Shown one piece after another: positions 1 to 8,784 of a stretch of 64,000 bases of DNA. The notes under the pieces were generated by a model. That model ran no database searches, was not told the origin of the DNA, and worked only from the letters and a program-made list of their open reading frames with translations. Made by a program: the position numbers and the translations under genes. This stretch comes from Misgurnus anguillicaudatus. Taxonomy: Eukaryota; Chordata; Actinopteri; Cypriniformes; Cobitidae. The stretch covers positions 20,282,001-20,346,000 of the forward strand of contig NC_073340.2 in NCBI RefSeq assembly GCF_027580225.2, in the 5' to 3' direction. The number at the start of each line of letters is the position of its first letter. Within the stretch, counting starts at the first letter, position 1.

Positions 1-150
1 TATGGTTAGTTTAAACATTAAAATGTACATGATTTTGTAAACAGGCTCTCTTTAAAAACTAGCTGGTTAAGTATGAGGTGTGTACAGTAGTTGCATTTTA
101 CCAGTCAGATCTCAAGGCATTGACTCGTTTACTCTTTATCCTGCTTTTAG

Positions 151-394
151 CAGTCAGAGGAGTCCGTCTCCGGGGCCCAACCACATGGGTAGTAACAGCA
201 ACAGTAATAGTGGTGGAGGTGGTGGTGGTCAGGGGCCGGGTGTAGTCGGCGGAGCGATGCCCCCAGGCTCGGTAACCGCCGGATCTGCTTCAGGCAGAGT
301 GACGTGTTCCTTCACACCCACACTGGCCGCACACTTCAATGAGAACCTCATCAAACATGTGCAGGGCTGGCAGGCCGAGCATGTGGAGAAACAG
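151..394 (+). CDS. wac: wac third-last coding exon (low-complexity linker and start of C-terminal domain)
   Basis: The acceptor is a pyrimidine-rich tract ending CTTTTAG at 150, with a second AG three bases on (CAG, 151-153), so a one-residue NAGNAG variation is possible. The frame starts at 152. The exon encodes [14 protein letters not shown], a run of N/S then G residues, a Pro/Gly/Ser/Ala linker, and the conserved [21 protein letters not shown] region. The donor is CAG|GTATGC at 394/395. The Asn/Ser/Gly run looks lineage-specific, while the last 27 residues are the conserved part. Confidence 0.9.
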
Positions 395-2062
395 GTATGC
401 TGTTGTTTCTTTTTATTTATTAATTGCTTAATTTATTATGCGCAGATTTGTTAATGACACTGTTCTTGTAGGTTTTTTGGTAGAGCATTGCTCTAGCAGC
501 GCAAAAGGTCACGGGTTCGATTCCAGTCAACACACATACTGATAAAACGTATAGCTAGATTTTTATTGTATAGAAAAATACAAAAAATGTTCAAAGTACT
601 GGATAGGTTTCAACCAATGAGAACAAGTAAAATGTTTTTTAACCCTTCGAACTCAATGGAAAACAGCACATTTATATTACATTTATGAATTTGGCAGATA
701 CTTTTATCCAAAGCGACAGTGAGGAAAATAAGTATTTGAACACCCTGCTATTTTACAAGTTCTCCCACTTAAAAATCATGGAGGGATCTGAAATTGTCAT
801 CGTAGGTGCATGTCCACTGTGAGAGACAGTGTTGAGGGATGGTGTCCTTGGGATGGTACTCATCATTCTTCTTCCTCCAAACACGTTTAGTGGAATTATG
901 AGCAAAAAGTTCTACATGACATTCTCCCATGACTCCTCTGGATCATCCAAATGGTCGTTGGCAAACTTAAGACGGGTCTGGACATGTGCTGGTTTAAGCA
1001 GGGGAACCTTCCGTGCCATGCATGATTTCAAACCATGACGTCTTGGTGTATTACCAACAGTGACCTTGGAAACGGTGGTCCCAGCTCTTTTCGGGTCATT
1101 GACCAGCTCCTCCTGTGTAGTTCTGGGCTGATTTCTCACCTTTCTTAGGATTATTGAGACCCCATGAGGTGAGATCTTGCATGGAGCCCCAGTCCGAAGG
1201 AGATTGACAGTCATATTTAGCCTCTTCCATTTTCTAATGTTGCTCCAACAGTGGACCTTTTTTCACCAAGCTGCTTGGCAATTTCCCCGTAGCCCTTTCT
1301 AGCCTTGTGGAGGTTTACAATTTTGTCTCTAGTGTCTTTGGACCGCTCTTTGTTCTTGGCCATGTTAGTAGTTGGATTCTTACGGATTGTATGGGGTGTA
1401 TGGGGTCTCTTTATGCAGGTGCATCTAATTTAGGATAATAAATGGAGTGGAGGTGGACATTTTAAAGGCAGACAGGTCTTTGAGGGTCAGAATTCTAGCT
1501 GATAGACAGGTATTCAGATACTTATTTGCAGCTGTATCATACAAATAAATAGTTTAAAAAATCATACATTGTGATTTCTGGAATTTTTTTTTAGATGCAC
1601 ATGATTTCTAAGTGAGAGAACTTGCAAAATAGCAGGGTGTTCAAATACTTATTTTCCTCACTGTATATATTTTTGCACAAAGCATGGTCAAAGGCAAGGA
1701 ACCAACTGTTAGCTACCAAAATATAAATATTGTTCTGTTGGTAACATTTCATGTATGGCTCTTGTCCAGGCTTCACGGTTACGTGAGGAGGCCCACACCA
1801 TGGGAAGCATCTATATGTCAGAGAACTGCACGGAGCTGAAAAACTTGCGCTCATTGGTGCGAGTGTGTGAGATCCAGGCCACGCTGCGTGAGCAGAGGTA
1901 AACGCTTCTTATACACATCATCTGCATGTGTATATATACCAACTTAAACATATGCACTAACTTGGCTTTCTCTCTCTATCTCTTCCATGTAGGATACTAT
2001 TTTTGAGACAACAAATTAAAGAACTTGAAAAGTTGAAGAATCAAAATTCCTTCATGGTTTGA
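151..2062 (+). CDS. wac: wac, 3' part (last three coding exons): WW domain-containing adaptor with coiled coil
   Basis: Coding segments are 151-394, 1770-1897 and 1993-2062 (stop TGA 2060-2062). They encode the last ~146 residues of WAC; the WW domain and all upstream exons lie off the left edge. What is seen: a Ser/Pro/Gly/Asn-rich linker, then [13 protein letters not shown], a charged helix ([18 protein letters not shown]), [20 protein letters not shown], and the terminal [19 protein letters not shown] recognise this as the conserved WAC C-terminus with its coiled coil. Every junction has GT-AG borders and the phases agree (244, 128 and 70 nt). Known of the family: WAC is a nuclear adaptor that brings the RNF20/40 ubiquitin ligase to RNA polymerase II for histone H2B ubiquitination, and it also acts in autophagy and mTORC1 regulation. 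Fish have two paralogues (waca, wacb); I cannot say which this is. Base 151 could instead be 154, because the acceptor is a NAGNAG. Confidence 0.93.
463..556 (+). repeat. V-SINE head (tRNA-derived, DANA/HE1-like)
   Basis: A tRNA-like promoter is visible: a degraded A box around 467-485 (GGTAGAGCATT) and an intact B box GGTTCGATTCC at 514-524. It is followed by the family's ACACACATACTGATAAAA linker. Seven or so related copies are found elsewhere in the window. It lacks tRNA stem pairing and is not a tRNA gene. Confidence 0.8.
676..716 (-). repeat. V-SINE 3' tail fragment
   Basis: On the minus strand this reads GTCGCTTTGGATAAAAGT then ATCTGCCAAATTCATAAATG, the conserved 3' core shared by vertebrate V-SINEs. 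It is cut off exactly where the Tc1 terminal repeat starts, which suggests the transposon landed in the SINE. Confidence 0.75.
717..1663 (-). mobile_element. Tc1/mariner element, internally deleted
   Basis: Terminal inverted repeats of about 60 bp are visible (717-780 and 1600-1663). They begin CAGTGAGGAAAATAAGTATT on both strands with only a few mismatches, and the right end abuts the TA expected for this superfamily. The element is about 0.95 kb, against about 1.6 kb for a full Tc1. The missing part is the catalytic half of the transposase. It is immobile on its own but could be moved in trans while its ends are intact. Confidence 0.93.
890..1363 (-). pseudogene. Tc1 transposase relic, N-terminal half only
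   Basis: The minus strand starts ATG at 1363 with [20 protein letters not shown] followed by an HTH-type stretch ([20 protein letters not shown]). There is a stop and frameshift near 1220. Reading then resumes as [39 protein letters not shown] and [20 protein letters not shown], the paired-type DNA-binding and linker parts of Tc1 transposase. It breaks near 915, just before the first catalytic aspartate. The DDE domain is gone, so no active enzyme can be made. Confidence 0.88.
1770..1897 (+). CDS. wac: wac penultimate coding exon
   Basis: Begins at an exact codon boundary (GCT) after AG 1768-1769 and encodes [20 protein letters not shown] followed by [22 protein letters not shown] and the first two bases of an Arg codon. 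The donor is GAG|GTAAAC at 1897/1898. It is an amphipathic, heptad-rich stretch, the start of the C-terminal coiled coil. Within the wac exons seen here, this is the least variable. Confidence 0.92.
1993..2062 (+). CDS. wac: wac terminal coding exon
   Basis: The acceptor is CTTCCATGTAG at 1992. The first G completes the split Arg codon, then [17 protein letters not shown] and NSFMV are read and TGA closes at 2060-2062. The NSFMV ending is the family's usual C-terminus, so the gene is complete at this end. Confidence 0.93.
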
Positions 2063-3480
2063 GGAACTTTGAGTTTGTGATGTGGTTTTGAAATAGGAAA
2101 AGAGGAGTGGTTGGTGAACGAGTGGGGAAACCCATTTTCACGCGTGCGCGGAACCCTGGGGAACCGATGTTCTGTTGCATTCAGCTCTGGGCCCAGTCTT
2201 ACATTTAACAAGCTGCAGCGAGGTCTTGCTTGGACTGAGGGTGGGGTACGGGGAGGGGAACGGGGTGGAAAGCAATAGCTGAACCGGGGTGAAGAGAGGT
2301 TTACGGGAGCCGCCCTTGTCCCCGCCCCTGTAAATGTAGATTATTTGTAGATGTTATTTCCATGTTGTATATATATTTTGTAGAGGAAGCCATGGGAAGC
2401 CATGCCTATCAAAGCTTTTGACATCCAAATTAATCAGCACCAAGGCAGACTGGGATCTCAAGTGTCCTCATTGCCACCATATGTAGAATTCTGACCGCAG
2501 ATTTTAAATGATTAAAAGAAAAACAATTGCGCTTCAGTTAAATGATTGGTGAACCATTGAGCCTTGAGCATGTACCAGACCTGCATGGCAAAGGTGGAGT
2601 AATCGACTGGGACAATTAAAGAGACGCATACGCTGTTCGTCCTCTCACGACCGTGCACACGCATCCACTAGTTCATTTTCTCTCTACATATGAAAAATAA
2701 TGCTACATGGTTATTTGGTTAATTGATCTATTACTTTCTCTGGTTGCACTATAATGGTTTCATTCCCTCACCTCATGCCTTTTGAGGGAGTTTACATCAT
2801 GTTTGGTTCAGTGGTCTCCTACCTGCCCCTGATGGCCCAGCTGTGCCCACGGTTAACACCAGTGCCTGCTTGAATGTGATGGATTGAATGTGAGGAAGAA
2901 AAAGAGGGAAACACAGATCGCACTGAGAGAGAGAGAGCAGCTCCCCCTAAAAGCCCTGCAGTCTTGCAACGCATGCCGTTTTTCCACCCTTCCTTCCTCC
3001 GTCTCTGTGTCTTTTGACTAGAGCAGGTTGTCCACCCAGAATCCCTTTTTCTTTTCTCCTAATCTTTCCAGGTTATTTTCTGTATTTTCTTTTCCGTACC
3101 CTGGTTTTGTTTTAAAACTGTACTTAAAGAAAAAGGAAAAGAACGTGAGGTGTTCACGGCAACTTGCGTTAAAACCAGAGTTCATTCCTATGTACAGTTG
3201 CTAAGTAATAATGAAGTTAAAGTTTTATATTAAAAGTTGCAGTGATTACTAGTCTATCAGATATGTTGTATTCATAAGTTATTACCACACATTTTCCTTT
3301 GCACCCTGATTGAACGAAATGGGGGAAAAGTGCTACTGGAAAACAGGAAACTGAGGGTTGGCCAAGGACTGGACATCACCAGCCCTGTTACACCAGGGTC
3401 AGAGCAGGGTCACCTGGGGTCAGATGGTCAAATGTGAAATGTATGTATTGTAATAAACATGCTAAACTAAATTATCTTGT
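2063..3480 (+). other. wac: wac 3' UTR (probable)
   Basis: Non-coding DNA after the stop that looks free of transposons. It ends at an AATAAA at 3452-3457 followed by a T-rich/GT-rich downstream element (TTATCTTGTGCTTTTTC). The end is inferred; an additional AATAAA at about 3629 could serve as an alternative. Confidence 0.65.
3452..3457 (+). terminator. polyadenylation signal, wac
   Basis: Canonical AATAAA with a GU/U-rich tract 20-40 bases downstream, about 1.4 kb after the wac stop codon. Confidence 0.65.
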
Positions 3481-3682
3481 GCTTTTTCACTTTTTACTGT
3501 GCTAATTTGATTTGACTTTAACTTGGTGTCAAGTTTAAGTCTGCAATAATACTTTATATTAGACTAAATATGAATTGTGGCCTGTTTAGGGGTCTAAAAA
3601 TGAGAAGGGCATTTGTATTTTATTTACAATAAATCTAAAAAAATTCTGATTTCTCTAGCACTGTTCACAGTTTTGCAGAGTA

Positions 3683-3891
3683 CACTGAAAAAAAAGATTC
3701 ATTTAATTTACTCATTTTTTTTAAGGTAAGTGGTCGCATCCATTTATTTGAGGTACATTTAAACAAAAAAATTTGAAATACACCACAAAAAACTTGTTTA
3801 CATGTAGCTTAAATAAATTGATTGCGACCACTTACCGTGAAAAAAATTTAAGTAAATTGAATAAATCTTTTATTTTTAGTCTAGCAAAGCA
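3683..3891. repeat. Palindromic MITE, CACTGAAAAAA family, copy 1
   Basis: Inverted arms around GGTAAGTGGTCGCA and TGCGACCACTTACC, flanked by AT-rich ends starting CACTGAAAAAA. Two further copies occur at 21232-21381 and 29354-29570; the latter has TA on both sides. CACTG ends plus TA duplication fit a Tc1/mariner-type non-autonomous element. Confidence 0.75.
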
Positions 3892-4076
3892 GCTTTATAG
3901 TAAATATATAGTGTATAATATTTTTTTTTATATACACGTATACAAAAAAAAAAAACTTAAGAAACCCACTAGTCAATATTTGAAGTGGATCAAAAAACTT
4001 CATTAAACTTGTCCTAAAATAAGAATGTGTATTGTTAAAAATTTTAAGGCAAATTCATGAAAGGTTTTGATTCACT

Positions 4077-4458
4077 TTAAAGGTGCAGTGTGTAAATTTT
4101 AGCGGCATCTAGTGGTGATGTTGTGAATTACACCAACGGCTCAGTCCACTGCTCACCTCTTGCTTTTGAAACGCATAGAGAAGCTACGGTAATCACCACC
4201 GGACAAACATGTCATTGTCGGAGACAACTTAGTAAAACAGTTTGTCTGTTAAGGGCTTCTGTAGAAACATGGTGGCACAAAATGGCGACTTCCATGTAAG
4301 GGGACCCTCTGTGTAGATAAAAACGTCTCATTCTAAGGTTATAATAACATAACGGTTCATTATGAAAGGTCTTTCTACACCACTGATAATATAGTTTTGT
4401 ATATTATTTAGCATTTTTGTCAAGAGATCCTTCTAAAAATTACACACTGCACCTTTAA
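4077..4458 (+). repeat. MITE with TTAAAGGTGCAGTGTGTAA ends, copy 1
   Basis: About 24-bp terminal inverted repeats starting TTAAAGGTGCAGTGTGTAA, with TTAA at each boundary. The interior has CGGCATCTAGTGG and CGGCTCAGTCCACTGCTCAC. Related copies: 28349-28650 (right end lost) and 41739-42113 (opposite orientation). TTAA insertion suggests a piggyBac- or Kolobok-like source; this is inference. Confidence 0.85.
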
Positions 4459-5352
4459 ATGTTGACTAGTATATTTAGAATATAAGGTATTATTAAAAAG
4501 AATACATTAGCAGCAATATCCACTAAAACAATGTGACCATTATGTTCATAGTGCTATTAAAAAAGCAAATGTATACATTTCATAAAATGTATTAATTAGC
4601 AGTACTGACCATAAACTGAAAACATCACTAAACTTGTATAACTAAATAAAGTTATATAACTAAATATAAATAAATAATTTATACTTCAGACCTTCACAAA
4701 TGCTTGAATACTTCAAAGCAACTTCTTAGGTTCAACCCTATGATACTCACATTGTTAGCTACCAGTTGAGCTACAGAAACACAGTGTGTATTTGTTTCTT
4801 AGTTGTTGATAGTTTTATCTTGTTGATGTGACCCTAAACTTGTTCCTTACATTTGTCATTTTAAAACTTTGGTCATGTCAAATCTAAAGGACACAGCAAT
4901 TCTGCCAGTGATCTTTGGCTGGTCCAGATATTTCACCTTCTACTCTATGTGAATTTTATATGGCAAATTCAGATTTTGCTTTACATCACAGGCAAGGTTT
5001 CAAATACTTTAAATGCCACTTGCAGCCTGTGTCAACCGGGCAAAAAGAAAAATAGGAATTGACACTCATACCTTTAAGCAGCAAAATGGTTTGCAACTAA
5101 TCCCACGCCAACAGAGAATAGAGAATGGATTTTTGTTCCCAATAACAGTTTAATTTTCTGAGATGTGAAGAGCAGGCTATATAGCATTCTGACAGACTTC
5201 AGATTAAATGCAAGTGTATAATATTCACAATATTAACAAAGTGCACTAAAATACACTATTTTAATACATTTAGTAAATACCACACTAATGTGGTATTTAA
5301 TATACCAAAACAATGTCTTTAGTACTTCTTAAAATAAACTTCAGAACATTAT
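4459..5352. other. wac-bambi spacer, AT-rich, no gene seen
   Basis: AT-rich DNA without a credible open frame. A short palindrome (ATACCACACTAATGTGGTAT, about 5278-5297) is visible. Nothing else is recognised. Confidence 0.5.
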
Positions 5353-5566
5353 GGGGTGGCTTCCCAGACATGGATTAATTTAGGACTGACTTAGTTAAAT
5401 TAGGATATTTTAGTACTTTTTAAAAACATTACTGGTGTGCATCTTGAGACACAATACTCGTACTGATATATTATAAGATATCTTAGAGCAAGTTGTTTAC
5501 GATCAAGACAACACTAACATTTAAGTTAGTCTGGGACTGGAATTAAGCCCTGTCTGGAACAGCCCC
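5353..5566. repeat. MITE with GGGG..TTTCCCAGACA-type ends, copy 1
   Basis: Left end GGGGTGGCTTCCCAGACATG, right end CCTGTCTGGAACAGCCCC, imperfect inverted repeats. The shared core includes ACTGGTGTGCATCTTGAGAC. A second copy lies at 36938-37172 and a terminal fragment at 61400-61432. Confidence 0.75.
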
Positions 5567-6870
5567 TCAACTGTGTTATTTTGAGACACCATTTATTTTA
5601 CCATTTATTTCAATACACTAGGTATTTATTTAGTAGCCTATACTTTTTCATGTGCACTGACTGATGTACTACTAAAGTAAAACTAGACTTACATTTTTAT
5701 TTAGCACTAAAAATAATAATGTAATACAAATGTACTTACAGGTATTTAAGTATATTTTTAATACATTGAATACTTTTTTTAACCTGATAAAATGATGGAA
5801 ACCTGACACTCCAGAAAAACAATTTATTGTATTGCTAGGCTACTTTTTACTATTTTTTTTAGATTAATTCAGAACTTTGAAAATGCCATTTAAATTAAGC
5901 ATTTATTGTTTATAAATCAATAAATTAAATGTAATAGTATCTAACTCCTCAATTTGCAGGACTTGAATAGACGTGATTTATATCTATTAAATGTCTAATC
6001 GTGATAAATTCATTCATATTAATTCTTGCTCCCGCTTGTCACTGCTAAATCATTTAAGGCCATTCGCCTCACACCAGAAGCCCACTCTTTCATCTCTAAA
6101 AAGCAGTATTTCTAAACCAGGGGGCAAAGGCCCACTAAAGAGTTTCAAGATCCTACTGAAAAATCCAGCATAAATTTTAAGATGATCTTCCCTTTAAAGA
6201 AGTTAAAACGGTTGAGATCCACTGTATTAAAAGATCACACTGATGTATAGATAGGTTTGTTTGTTTTTTTCTTTCTATTAACACACTACAACGGCCTTCT
6301 CTTCCCATTATGTTGCAAATTGAAAACAAATGAGCCAGGTAATGAGCCTACTGCACGAACTCAAACGGTTTGCACTCATGGCCACCAGATGGCAGCACTT
6401 GATCATTTAAAATTATTGGGCTATTATTTTATTTTTTTGAAGAGCCAATTTCCCTACACCAGCAACATAAAATAATTTTAACTGATTTATCTTAATCTTA
6501 TTTTGCTACAAACAGACCTCATTAATGCAATTTTCTCTATTTCGCTATTTTCTGTTTCCTCTAAAATAAGAATGTTAATGCTAATTTTTTAAAACACTTA
6601 TTCCGAAATTTGTTTATCTGGGTAATTCTTAACACGTGAGCACTTTTAGTAAACCAATATCATAATTGTCTTTCGTATTCCTCATTCATTTCACTGTTAT
6701 ACACAGCAGTCAAAAAAAGTAATAATTGTGATTTCACTTTAATATGCTGAACAGCTACTATTGAACTTAAATTAGTTAGAGGTGATTCCAATAAGAATGA
6801 TTTAAAGCGAGCCTATATGTCGCAACGTTTTCCCAAATAATTCACTGTTGCATGTAAACGTTTATGTTTT
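5567..6870. other. Spacer, nothing recognised
   Basis: AT-rich single-copy-looking DNA. No exon, repeat terminus or RNA gene could be identified by eye. Confidence 0.4.
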
Positions 6871-6879
6871 GATATTCAG

Positions 6880-7135
6880 CAGAAGCTTGGATTAGTCTGT
6901 GAAGGTGTGAATCTCACCATCTGAAGGACTGGGTTTGAACTGGCGCCTCTGTGAAATTACCAACAATTAGGATAATTGCTGTCAATCCGGTAATTTCTGA
7001 ATGTGTCCCCTGAAGCGGAATCGCTTCTCTTTAGCCTTTGACACTGAATCGATGGCCGTCTATCAGATGTGAGCGTCTCTCAGTCTGTCTCTGTCATCAT
7101 CAAACACTTCCCTATCTCCTGTGAGATACCATAAA
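6880..7135 (+). promoter_or_regulatory. Candidate BMP-responsive upstream block A of bambi
   Basis: A less AT-rich, repeat-free stretch about 1.7 kb upstream of the bambi start codon. It has the palindromic motif TGGCGCC at 6941-6947 and, further on, a run of GTCT/GTCTG half-sites (GTCTAT, GTCTCTCAGTCTGTCTCTG, about 7058-7095). GGCGCC plus GTCT is the combination used by BMP-SMAD1/5-SMAD4 enhancers, including reported BAMBI regulatory DNA. The match is by motif only; conservation is untested. Confidence 0.4.
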
Positions 7136-7689
7136 CCACATTTTCCCTAAATTCCGAGCATAAATAGTACAATAAATATATATTATTAAATGTTTTGTTT
7201 AAACGTCCGCTTTTTCTAAATATTATTAAACATCATTTTTTAGGAATTATCTAATTATCTTAATTTTGTTGTATCCAATTAAACAATAATGAAATAATAT
7301 TTGAAAACGCTGCTAAAAAGGATTCGTTTACGATATCTTGTTACATAAAATGATCTTATATTATGTAAACAACATTCTTTATCAGTGAATCCACAATCTT
7401 TATTGACTGAATTAGTATGATAATTACATTATGGGACTTTAGACAGAGTCATATATATTTTGATGGAAATTTTAGTAAAACCTTTAGGACAAAATTATTT
7501 TAATACAATTTCAAGGTGAGAGGAAAAAATCTAAATCCTATACAAAAATATTTATTAACAAGACTTTTTCCGGCATTACATCGATCCACGCCAGTAGGCC
7601 TACTTTTTAATAGAGTGTTTGTTTGTTTGTTTGTTTATGGTCAAGGTTATCCAAAATACCTTGAATTGTAAAGCACATGCCCTGACTGA

Positions 7690-7920
7690 GTGCTCAACAC
7701 ATTAGGGCGGGTAGGGCAGTTGAGATATCGATCGTTGTGCTCTGTGTGTTTTGCATGGGATTGTCTGGGGGGTAATTGAGTGTCACTGTCTGTCTGTGTC
7801 GTCTCACTGGCGCCATGTGCCTCTTTGGATTGCTAATTTCTCTAACCGACCCGCCTACATCCACTCTCAACTGCAAGCCTGCAGTTTCCACCTTCAGCAG
7901 CCTGAGAAATACTGTCATAT
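7690..7920 (+). promoter_or_regulatory. Candidate BMP-responsive upstream block B of bambi
   Basis: Repeat-free block about 0.9 kb upstream of the coding start. Overlapping GTCTG sites at 7788-7796 and GTCT at 7801-7804 lie three bases from TGGCGCC at 7808-7814. A further GTCTGGGG sits at about 7763. This tight GTCT/GGCGCC pairing is the layout expected of a vertebrate BMP response element. An open frame crossing it on the other strand shows no family similarity and is ignored. Confidence 0.5.
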
Positions 7921-8174
7921 CAGCTACTGAATGACTGGCAAAACACTAAAACATAGTGCTGATTTAAGTACATTAAAAAAAATCTAAAATCTATCCTATT
8001 GGTCATTTAAGGCTATGATCTTAAAACCTTATGTTGTTATTAGCATATAAAAAGCTAATTAAAATAATATAACAATGCTACTGAATTCATAATACAACAG
8101 TTTTAACTAATATTCATAAGCAATATGTTATTATTGTATTTCCTTTACCGGTTGTCTTACCTTACCTGCTCCGT

Positions 8175-8480
8175 CGTGCGATTCTGTCTTGGCATCTGTG
8201 GGCGGGAAGATTAATTGTATGACCGCCGCGTGAACCAATGCCAATGCCAATAGGACGGTATATGCAAATTAAACACAGCTGCTGTCCAATGAACCGCCTA
8301 GGAGGCGTGGCGAGGGCCGAGACCCAAAACCGATCCAGTGAAATTTCTTCGACCACAAGTGATCCGCTGCTCCCTGACCAAGGGTTGTCGTCGAAACCTC
8401 GTTTCTTTTGAATTTGTATAACTTTATTCAAAACGGTTATTTTTATACGTATTCGAGGTTCGCGTGGCGGATAGGTTTGG
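8175..8480 (+). promoter_or_regulatory. Probable bambi core promoter region
   Basis: GC-richer than its surroundings. Seen: GC box GGGCGGGA (about 8200), three closely spaced CCAAT cores at about 8235-8250, another CCAAT at about 8286, and a perfect octamer ATGCAAAT at 8262-8269. There is no clear TATA box at a fixed distance; GGTATATGC (8258-8266) could serve. The transcription start is not determinable from sequence alone. Confidence 0.55.
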
Positions 8481-8544
8481 TTACGCACAAGGAATGGTTT
8501 TGCACTTGCGGTAGTGTTTTTCGGATTTTAAAAGTTTTTCTCTG

Positions 8545-8628
8545 ATGCCCATGGATCGGGACGCAAGCTTCCTGTGCCCGTGTGTTTTCGGATACAACGC
8601 AGATCACAGATCCACAGGAATGCAGTGA
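8545..8628 (+). other. Upstream ORF in the bambi leader (27 codons)
   Basis: ATG at 8545 (a second in-frame ATG at 8551 with a good CCCATGG context) runs to TGA 8626-8628, ending 80 bases before the bambi ATG and in a different frame. If transcription starts upstream of it, it would reduce ribosome access to the main frame. A minimal ATG-TAG also occurs at about 8634. Confidence 0.4.
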
Positions 8629-8708
8629 TCAATGTAGGACATATGTAACCGAGTCCTCAAATCATTCGGAGGGTCTTGCCACAGGGTTTAAAGGAAAAGA
8701 AGCTGTAA

Positions 8709-8784
8709 ATGGATCGCCATTCCAGCTTTGTTTCTCTCTGGTTTCAGCTGGAACTTTGTGCGATGGCTGTTCTTCTTACGAAAG
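8709..8784 (+). CDS. bambi: bambi coding exon 1 (signal peptide)
   Basis: Encodes MDRHSSFVSLWFQLELCAMA and VLLTK plus the first base of Gly26. The donor is AAAG|GTAACA at 8784/8785. The hydrophobic core is short but typical of BAMBI, and cleavage near residues 20-26 is inferred. Confidence 0.94.

Larger units (their letters stand above)
395..1769 (+). other. wac intron carrying SINE pieces and a Tc1 relic
   Basis: GT-AG intron of about 1.4 kb. Most of it is mobile DNA: a V-SINE head on + (463-556), a V-SINE tail on - (676-716), and directly abutting it a deleted Tc1 element (717-1663). The acceptor is CTTGTCCAG at 1761-1769. Confidence 0.85.

Noticed and set aside
463..556. tRNA gene
   Set aside because: Has a B box but no acceptor stem or proper cloverleaf and is followed by the V-SINE linker; same for the copies at 11291, 20702, 51720, 54640 and 62180.
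1591..1854. 87-codon minus-strand frame over a wac exon
   Set aside because: Antisense shadow of the 1770-1897 exon and the Tc1 terminal repeat.
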